Shown here piece by piece: positions 1 to 5,133 of a stretch of DNA of 7,249 bases (positions within the stretch are counted from its first letter, which is position 1; every line of letters begins with the position of its first letter). Source of the DNA: Akkermansia sp. (lineage in GTDB: Bacteria; Verrucomicrobiota; Verrucomicrobiia; Verrucomicrobiales; Akkermansiaceae); NCBI GenBank assembly GCA_017555465.1, contig JAFZGH010000190.1, forward strand, positions 1 through 7,249, written 5' to 3'. Under the pieces are notes generated by a model. That model ran no database searches and had not been told where the DNA came from. It was given only the letters and a program-made list of their open reading frames with translations. The position numbers and the translations under genes were made by a program.

Positions 1-1067
1 ACTCCCACTTTGCCATTCTTCGTCCGCTGATGAAACGACTTGCAGAGGCTGGACAGAAGAGCATCACTTGCACCCTGCTGGATGAGGCATGGAATGGTCA
101 GACCTACGACACGTTCCCCTCGATGATTCGCTGGACTCGTGGAGTAGATGGCGTCATGCGCTATGACTATTCTGCACTTGATGCTTGGATTACTTTCATG
201 CACGATGAAATTGGCATTAAGGAGCAGATCAGCTGCTACTCCATGTTGCCCTGGCATCTCAAGGTTCAGTACATTGATGAAACTACAGGGAAAAAGGCCT
301 ACCTGAGTGCTGAACCCGGCAAGCCCGAGTTTGAAGCGGTCTGGGCTCCATTCCTGCGTGATTTCCACCAGCACATGAAGGATAAGGGCTGGGCAGATAA
401 GACCTGCATCGCTATCGATGAGCGTCCTGACCGCATGGTGCGCGAAGCCATGCGCATGGTACAGGAGAACGCTCCCTCCTTCCGTATTGCTTCCGCTGTA
501 GACAAGCCGTCCACTCTGACCCGCGATATCTACAACATTTCCCCGGTGCTGACTCATGCAGGCTCTGCTCTGGGCAGCTTACTTCGTGAGCGCAAAGCTG
601 CAGGCAAGGTTACCACATTCTACGTCTGCATGCAGCCGCAAGTGCCGAACACATACACGACTTCCTCTCCGGCTGAAGCAGAGTGGCTGGGTTTCTTTGC
701 AGCAGCCAATAATCTGGATGGTTTCTTGCGTTGGGCATATAATTCATGGAATGCCAATCCGATGCACAGCACCGATTTCGGCAGCTGGCCGTCTGGAGAC
801 TGCTTCCTCGTGTACCCCGGCAACCGCACGTCCATTCGCTTTGAGCGTTTGCGCGATGGTATCGAGGAATACGAGAAGATTAACATTCTCAGAGAACGCG
901 CTAAGGAATCTCCTGAAGCTGCCGCCATCGTAGATAGCATGAACACTCGTCTGGCTGCCCTCTTTACGGTGAAGCGCAGTACGGCGTGGAAGCACGCTCA
1001 GGATGTGAGTATCGCACGAGGCATCGTTGATGAAACACTCAACGCCCTCAATGCCCTCAGCAAATAA
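1..1067 (+). CDS. GH123-like (DUF4091) glycoside hydrolase, C-terminal part
   Basis: This is the C-terminal part of a secreted or periplasmic-type glycoside hydrolase. The reading frame is open to the left edge (first full codon at 3, encoding SHFAILRPLMKRL), so the Met at 30 is probably internal and the true start lies outside the window. The call rests on recognised family patterns. These are LAEAGQKSITCTLLDEAW near the left edge, an Asp-Glu pair in AIDERP (bases 417-422) at the place of the catalytic D-E pair of GH123 enzymes, and the C-terminal stretch GFLRWAYNSWNANP followed by GDCFLVYPGNRTSIRFERLRDGIEEYE. Characterised GH123 members are exo-beta-N-acetylgalactosaminidases using substrate-assisted catalysis; DUF4091 relatives are often uncharacterised, so the substrate here is inferred. 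A GalNAc-releasing role would suit a mucin or glycolipid degrader. The gene ends in TAA and has its own terminator, so it is transcriptionally separate from the phage genes that follow. No frameshift is visible. Confidence 0.8.
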   Translation, partial: SHFAILRPLMKRLAEAGQKSITCTLLDEAWNGQTYDTFPSMIRWTRGVDGVMRYDYSALDAWITFMHDEIGIKEQISCYSMLPWHLKVQYIDETTGKKAYLSAEPGKPEFEAVWAPFLRDFHQHMKDKGWADKTCIAIDERPDRMVREAMRMVQENAPSFRIASAVDKPSTLTRDIYNISPVLTHAGSALGSLLRERKAAGKVTTFYVCMQPQVPNTYTTSSPAEAEWLGFFAAANNLDGFLRWAYNSWNANPMHSTDFGSWPSGDCFLVYPGNRTSIRFERLRDGIEEYEKINILRERAKESPEAAAIVDSMNTRLAALFTVKRSTAWKHAQDVSIARGIVDETLNALNALSK

Positions 1068-1100
1068 TCCCTTTCCTGCAGAATAAAGCAAAGCAGACAA

Positions 1101-1133
1101 GCCGCTGTCCCGGGTGGGATGGCGGCATTTTTT
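1101..1133 (+). terminator. Rho-independent terminator after the GH123-like gene
   Basis: GCCGCTGTCCC (1101-1111) pairs with GGGATGGCGGC (1116-1126) around a GGGT loop. The stem has 11 pairs, two of them G-U, and is followed at once by ATTTTTTATT. It lies about 34 bases past the hydrolase stop codon and has a T tract only on the + strand side, so it should end the hydrolase transcript. The tail genes beyond it then need their own promoter or a read-through/antiterminated late transcript. Confidence 0.88.
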
Positions 1134-1152
1134 ATTACTTTTGACACGATGC

Positions 1153-1170
1153 GGTAGGTATATGCCTACC
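1153..1170 (+). promoter_or_regulatory. Inverted repeat holding the start codon of the chaperone gene
   Basis: GGTAGG (1153-1158) and CCTACC (1165-1170) are perfect inverted arms separated by TATATG. The last three bases of that spacer are the presumed ATG start (1162-1164). In RNA this makes a six-pair hairpin with the AUG in the loop. As DNA it could be a small operator. GGTAGG is also the only purine-rich stretch before this start, but it ends just 3 bases from the ATG, too close for a standard ribosome binding site. The repeat is plainly present; its function is inferred. Confidence 0.4.
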
Positions 1171-1581
1171 ATCACTATTTCCACCCGCGAAGACAACAAC
1201 AACCGCTCTATGGTACAGCCTGATGCCCGATTGGAGTCAGGCATTTCCTTACGCCCCATTTCCCTTGGTTCGCTTGAGATCCTGCGCCAGCTCGGCAACC
1301 CGCTCGCTTCCGGCGACACAAGCCTGAGCAACATCGACACCCACACGCTGACCGAGTTTATCTGGGTACACGCTGCGCCGCTCGATGAGGTGGTCGATAC
1401 TGTCTACAACGCACCCTCGCAGGTGGGCCGTAAGGCTGCACTCTTCGCCATGACCATCAGCCCGGCAGAGCTGCGCACCATCACCGCCTCCCTGTCTGCC
1501 GACCAAGCTGCGGTACAGGCTGCATCTGCCATCCCTCAGCCTGACGATACCGACTCCCCAAACGAGCGAACCCCTCGCTGA
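1162..1581 (+). CDS. Putative tail assembly chaperone, short form (lambda gpG-like)
   Basis: This 139-residue protein (MPTITISTRED...) ends at TGA 1579-1581. I do not recognise the family by sequence. The assignment rests on position (immediately upstream of a tape measure gene), size, and an overlapping -1 frame reached through a slippery heptamer, which together are the hallmark of tail assembly chaperones of long-tailed phages. Such proteins coat the tape measure protein before the tail tube polymerises. The conserved-looking core includes LRPISLGSLEILRQLGNP and LTEFIWVHAAPLDEVVDTVY; the C-terminus is a low-complexity Ala/Gln/Asp/Pro linker, as expected for a hinge. I chose the start at 1162 because the upstream in-frame ATG at 1114 lies within the terminator hairpin and there is no coding character between them. 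There is no canonical Shine-Dalgarno sequence. Confidence 0.72.
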   Translation: MPTITISTREDNNNRSMVQPDARLESGISLRPISLGSLEILRQLGNPLASGDTSLSNIDTHTLTEFIWVHAAPLDEVVDTVYNAPSQVGRKAALFAMTISPAELRTITASLSADQAAVQAASAIPQPDDTDSPNERTPR

Positions 1582-1790
1582 ATGCAACTGTAGTCTTTAC
1601 GATTGCTAAAGCGACGGGGTGGACTGAACAATACATCACTTGGCTACCGCTTCGAAAGACCTTGCAATACCTGCATTGTGCGTGGTTGAGCGAGGGCGTT
1701 GCGACCGAATGGCGCAGCGTTACCGAGGAAGAAGAAGCTGAAGCCCAGAGCCTTTACCAACGACTTAGACATCTGACCCGACATGGCTGA
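1162..1790 (+). CDS. Predicted -1 frameshift product: tail assembly chaperone long form (gpGT-like)
   Basis: A -1 shift at CCCAAAC (1557-1563) moves ribosomes from the short-form frame into a frame open from 1545 to TGA 1788-1790. The predicted fusion has 134 residues from frame 0, then 75 from the new frame (codons from 1563), about 209 in all. The added segment looks genuinely protein-like: it contains TIAKATGWTEQYITWLP, LQYLHCAWLSEG and a Glu-rich stretch before a basic C-terminus. The direction of the shift (-1), the position before the tape measure gene and the stop codon overlapping the tape measure start by 8 nt all match the lambda G-T scheme, where the T domain recruits tape measure protein. 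The T-like frame has no convincing start codon of its own, which supports expression by frameshifting. No frameshift efficiency can be read from sequence. Confidence 0.7.
1557..1563 (+). promoter_or_regulatory. Slippery heptamer CCCAAAC for programmed -1 frameshifting
   Basis: In the frame of the upstream gene the bases read C CCA AAC, an exact X XXY YYZ heptamer. The zero-frame codons CCA (1558-1560) and AAC (1561-1563) can re-pair with CCC and AAA after slipping back one base. It lies within the 37-base stretch (1545-1581) where both frames are open, and I see no other X XXY YYZ heptamer in phase there. Heptamers of this form mediate -1 frameshifting in many phage tail chaperone genes; use of this one is inferred. 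Confidence 0.72.
1570..1620 (+). promoter_or_regulatory. Predicted RNA stem-loop stimulating the frameshift
   Basis: Bases 1570-1579 (ACCCCTCGCT) can pair with 1610-1620 (AGCGACGGGGT). This gives ten base pairs with a single bulged C at 1615, four G-C pairs at the base and further G-C pairs above. The stem starts 6 nt after the slippery heptamer, within the usual 5-9 nt spacer. The enclosed region can add a smaller arm, GCAA (1584-1587) with TTGC (1603-1606) and GTA (1590-1592) with TAC (1598-1600). A competing small hairpin, AGCGA (1565-1569) with TCGCT (1575-1579), leaves ACCCC in its loop free to pair with GGGGT (1616-1620) as a possible pseudoknot. Pairing was found by eye; no energies were computed. 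Confidence 0.55.
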
Positions 1791-4209
1791 CGTATCATTC
1801 ATCTTTACCGGTGATTCATCCTCCTTGCAAGCTGCCCTCAATGAGATTAAGGGGGAAGTTGGCAAGACCAAGGAATCCGTACAGGGATTAGCCGGGCAGT
1901 TTGCTGCCTCCTTTGCCGCTATCGGTGCTGCCGTTGCTGCGGTTAAGGGGGCGTTTTCTTTTTTCAGCAACATCCCGGCACAGGCCGCTCGCATCGAGGA
2001 TTTGCGTGTTACATTCACCCAGATGACTGGCGATGCTGAGCAAGCAGGACAGATTCTCGATGACCTCTGGCATGATGCAGCCAATGGTGCCGTGGGACTG
2101 GAACAGATGGCCGCTACGGCTAAGCCTCTCCTCAATGTATTCAGCGATTCTTCATCTATCCGTGAGTGGACGCGCCGCTTTGCAGATATGGCCACAGGCT
2201 CAGGGGTTGCTGCTGACCAGCTTGCCAAGGTGTTCTCCCGCGCAATGGCAGTCGGTAAGATTGATTCCCGAGCCATTGATACCTTAGCTCGTCAGGGTAT
2301 TCCTGTGTATCAGGAACTTGCCGCCGTCATTGGTACGACTACCACAGCCGTACAAGACATGGTGAAAAAAGGAACGGTGTCTGCGGATCAGTATGCAGCA
2401 GCACTTCGCCGTATGACTGATGAAGGAGGCCAGTATTTCAACCTGTCTGCACAGCTTTCTAATACTTCAGCGGGTAGCTGGGGGACAATGCTGGAAAACA
2501 TTAACCGAGTTGCTGCAAAGCTGGGCGAGCCTATCAATGAGGCCTTTACCCCGGTCTTGCAATCAATCGCCATTGCATTGGAGGAGTCGATGCCTGCTGT
2601 ACAGGAGTTTGCAGCAAGTTTTGGTTCAGCTTTTACCGGGGCTGTTGAGGTTATCACGCCCATTGTCTCCGGCATAGGCGAGCTTGTGTCTGTGTTAGGC
2701 GGTTTTGAGACTGTGATTGCAGCCGCTGCAGCAGCCATGTTGATGTATGTCGGCAATACAAAGACTTCAACGGCCAGCACAGTTTCATTCCGAGCGCAGC
2801 TTACAGCCCTTGGTAATACCATCAAAGGCTTGTCGTTTTCCTCCTTTGTGACCGCCTATCGCACAGCTCTTTCCGGCTTACGCTCGGCCATGTCCTCCAC
2901 GCTGGCCGGACTCAAGGTAACGTGGTCGATTGCTTGGTCAACAATGGCTACTGTGACCCGAGCTGCCATGGTGGCTGTAAAGGCTGCTATCGTCAGCACC
3001 GGCATCGGTCTGATTATTGTCGGCATTGGTGAAGCTCTGGGCGCTCTCTATTCTTGGTTCATGGGCAACAGCGAGGCCGCAGAGAAAGCTGCTGAATCCA
3101 CGCGCCAGTTCGAGAAATCACTTCGCAACCTGAATAAGCAAGCAGATAAGGTGAAAACGTATGAGCAATACGATTCCTTTATGGAGCAACTGGACGAACG
3201 CATGGATGACCTGCGTGAGGAGCGCAGCATGGCCGTAGCCAAGGATGAGGACGAGGAAGTTATCGAGCTCTTAGACCAGCAGCTTGCACGTCTGCGGCAA
3301 CGGAAACGCCATTACGAGGAAACGCTGCCGATTCAGATTGAGGAAGCCATTGCAGCCGAGCGTGCAGCCGAAGCGATGCGCCGCCAACAGGAGGAAGCCG
3401 CAGAGTTGGAGCGTAAGCTGGCCGCAGCCCGCGATAAGCTCAACGACCTGTACCGCCGCCAGCGTGAAACGGAACGAGAGCAGTATCTGTCCGGGCTTGC
3501 CCCCGAGGTACAGATTCAGCTTCGCCTTTCCGATGCTACAGCTTATGGCCAAGCCCGCCACACGATTGAGTCTCTGCGACAGGAGATGAAGGATATCTCC
3601 AATAAGTCGATTGTGACGGATGAGGATGTGGCTCGTTACCAACTGCTGTCCTCCACCTACAATAAAATCGTGGAGCTGCAACGCCGTGGGCGAGAGGAAG
3701 CCGAGCGCACGGCTGAAGCAGAACGCCGCCGGGCTGAGGAAGCCGCCAGACAGGAACAGGCTCGCCAGCGAGCTGCCAGCGACTACGATATGGCCGTGAA
3801 GATGTTGCAAGCTGAGATTGCCGGAAATGAGAAGCGTCTTGCCGTGCTGAAGCAACAACAGCGTATCACCCAGCTTACTGCTGAATATCAGCGCCAGGGA
3901 TTGGAAGATGCCGAGGCTCGTGCCAAGCGCATGGTGGCCTTGGAGAAGCAACTCGAACGCCAGCAGGAGAAGCAGCGTGAGCAAGAAGAGAGGCGCCAGC
4001 AGCAACAGGGGCGAGGTCGCCCACAGGGTTCGCGCACATCTGATTCTTTCGCAAGTGTTGGTGGTGGCGGGCGTTCCGTTGTCATTGGTGGGCCGCTTAT
4101 CTCGGAGACGAAGAAGCAGACCCGCTTGCTGGAGGGCATTGGCAACAACACGAGACGGCCTCCCACGATTAAGGTGTCGGGTAACGTGGAAGCTGTCATC
4201 AGCCGTTGA
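1783..4209 (+). CDS. Phage tail tape measure protein
   Basis: This 808-residue protein sets tail length and is the substrate of the upstream chaperones. The N-terminal region (about residues 60-265) matches the tape measure N-terminal domain pattern, notably GKIDSRAIDTLARQGIPVYQEL at about 158-179 and SAQLSNTSAGSWGTMLENI at about 222-240. Two hydrophobic stretches follow (about 308-324, and 395-427 with STGIGLIIVGIGEALGAL), typical of segments proposed to enter the host membrane during DNA delivery. Residues 430-745 are a long charged coiled coil rich in Glu, Arg, Gln and Ala. The end has a Gln/Arg/Gly linker, an ETKKQTRLLEGIGNNTRRPP segment and a small hydrophobic C-terminus. By the usual rule of roughly 0.15 nm per residue, the tail would be near 120 nm (inference). 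The start overlaps the T-like stop by 8 nt, suggesting translational coupling; no Shine-Dalgarno is visible. Confidence 0.93.
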   Translation: MADVSFIFTGDSSSLQAALNEIKGEVGKTKESVQGLAGQFAASFAAIGAAVAAVKGAFSFFSNIPAQAARIEDLRVTFTQMTGDAEQAGQILDDLWHDAANGAVGLEQMAATAKPLLNVFSDSSSIREWTRRFADMATGSGVAADQLAKVFSRAMAVGKIDSRAIDTLARQGIPVYQELAAVIGTTTTAVQDMVKKGTVSADQYAAALRRMTDEGGQYFNLSAQLSNTSAGSWGTMLENINRVAAKLGEPINEAFTPVLQSIAIALEESMPAVQEFAASFGSAFTGAVEVITPIVSGIGELVSVLGGFETVIAAAAAAMLMYVGNTKTSTASTVSFRAQLTALGNTIKGLSFSSFVTAYRTALSGLRSAMSSTLAGLKVTWSIAWSTMATVTRAAMVAVKAAIVSTGIGLIIVGIGEALGALYSWFMGNSEAAEKAAESTRQFEKSLRNLNKQADKVKTYEQYDSFMEQLDERMDDLREERSMAVAKDEDEEVIELLDQQLARLRQRKRHYEETLPIQIEEAIAAERAAEAMRRQQEEAAELERKLAAARDKLNDLYRRQRETEREQYLSGLAPEVQIQLRLSDATAYGQARHTIESLRQEMKDISNKSIVTDEDVARYQLLSSTYNKIVELQRRGREEAERTAEAERRRAEEAARQEQARQRAASDYDMAVKMLQAEIAGNEKRLAVLKQQQRITQLTAEYQRQGLEDAEARAKRMVALEKQLERQQEKQREQEERRQQQQGRGRPQGSRTSDSFASVGGGGRSVVIGGPLISETKKQTRLLEGIGNNTRRPPTIKVSGNVEAVISR

Positions 4210-4233
4210 TTTTGACATCCTGATCCGTTGTAT

Positions 4234-5127
4234 ATGGCAACATTACGAACAGGATTCGGCTCTGGTGGTGACAGGCTCGTGTGGTTCGGTAACACGGGCT
4301 ACATTATCACCGCTCTGACGATTGAACTGAGCCGCGACCGCGAGACAGGCGATACTGTAGAATTAACCTATGAAGTGCCGGAGGCCAGCGCGATGAGTTC
4401 CGTGCCGGAGATGGATTCCGGCATTGACGTGCTTTCTTCTGTGTCTCTCAGTAAAGCGGTTATCACGCCCGGTGTGGCTGGTGTGGCCAGCGTTAAGCTT
4501 ACCTACACCAAGCCCAAGGTGGAGGACGAGGAAAGCGAGGAGGAAGACGATTTGGATGGCTCAGGTGAAGAAATGTCCGGCTCTGATGAGGGCGGCGGCG
4601 AGGAGGGTTCATGGTCTATGGGCGGTGGCTCGTTCACTACTTCCTTTGACGTGACTGTGGTTGACCAGCCTATTCTGACACACCCTAAGATGGCCAGTAT
4701 CTCCGGCGGGCAGCTGGAATACCTCAAGGCGTTTATGGATGGAGCCCGCCTGTGGGAGCTTGTGCCGGAAGTTGATAACGATGGCAAGCCTAAGCTGGAT
4801 AGTGATGGGCTTCCGGTCATGAAGCAACTCGGCAAGCTTCTCAGGACTGGCAGTAAAGCCTTTGACCTCATTAACAAGGGGGTGACTTCCTACAAGGATA
4901 TCATGGCCACTTACACAGTCAGACAGACATCCCGCTCGGATAAGTCTGATATTGAATCGGTGGGTAAAATCAACAATCCTCCCAAGGCGCCGAAGTTCCC
5001 GAATCGAACTTGGTTGCAGGTGTCTTCAAATTGCTCGATGAATGACGATGGTAAGACCTACACCATTGAGAACACTTGGCTGCTCTCCGGCCTTGGTGGC
5101 TGGGATAAAGACTTGTACGGCTCTTAA
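4234..5127 (+). CDS. Putative distal tail or baseplate protein with acidic insert (family not recognised)
   Basis: I do not recognise this 297-residue protein, but its place just after the tape measure gene suggests a tail-tip component. The N-terminal part (about 1-95) has alternating beta-like segments (LVWFGNTGYIITALTIELS, ASVKLTYTKPK). Residues 97-133 form an acidic Glu/Asp stretch running into Ser/Gly (bases about 4522-4632), probably a disordered linker or insert. A second region (about 134-297) includes SGGQLEYLKAFMDGARLWELVPE and ends in TYTIENTWLLSGLGGWDKDLYG, a compact Trp-rich C-terminus that looks conserved. There is no signal peptide or membrane span. I prefer ATG 4234 to the in-frame TTG at 4228. 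The gene follows the tape measure stop by 24 nt and precedes the next gene by 6 nt, so co-transcription is likely. Confidence 0.65.
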   Translation: MATLRTGFGSGGDRLVWFGNTGYIITALTIELSRDRETGDTVELTYEVPEASAMSSVPEMDSGIDVLSSVSLSKAVITPGVAGVASVKLTYTKPKVEDEESEEEDDLDGSGEEMSGSDEGGGEEGSWSMGGGSFTTSFDVTVVDQPILTHPKMASISGGQLEYLKAFMDGARLWELVPEVDNDGKPKLDSDGLPVMKQLGKLLRTGSKAFDLINKGVTSYKDIMATYTVRQTSRSDKSDIESVGKINNPPKAPKFPNRTWLQVSSNCSMNDDGKTYTIENTWLLSGLGGWDKDLYGS

Positions 5128-5133
5128 TCTGCT

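Noticed and set aside
1114..1161. Longer chaperone gene starting at ATG 1114
   Set aside because: That ATG lies inside the terminator hairpin and the added residues (GWRHFLLLLTRCGRY) are encoded by the stem and T tract, so the start at 1162 is preferred.
1141..1166. TTGACA at 1141-1146 as the -35 box of a promoter for the tail genes
   Set aside because: No convincing -10 hexamer lies at 16-18 bases; the nearest TATGCC is only 14 bases away and overlaps the presumed start codon, so a transcript would lack its leader and part of the gene.
744..1346. 200-codon - strand frame spanning the hydrolase end and the chaperone start
   Set aside because: It runs through the terminator hairpin and opposes two better-supported genes; its sequence resembles no protein I recognise.
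3271..4218. 315-codon open frame on the - strand
   Set aside because: It lies wholly opposite the coiled-coil half of the tape measure gene; its Leu-rich sequence is the antisense of Gln/Glu/Lys-rich codons and it has no independent gene signals.
4228..4233. TTG at 4228 as the start of the 297-residue protein
   Set aside because: ATG follows two codons later and gives the natural-looking MATLRTGFGSGGD start; no ribosome binding site favours the TTG.
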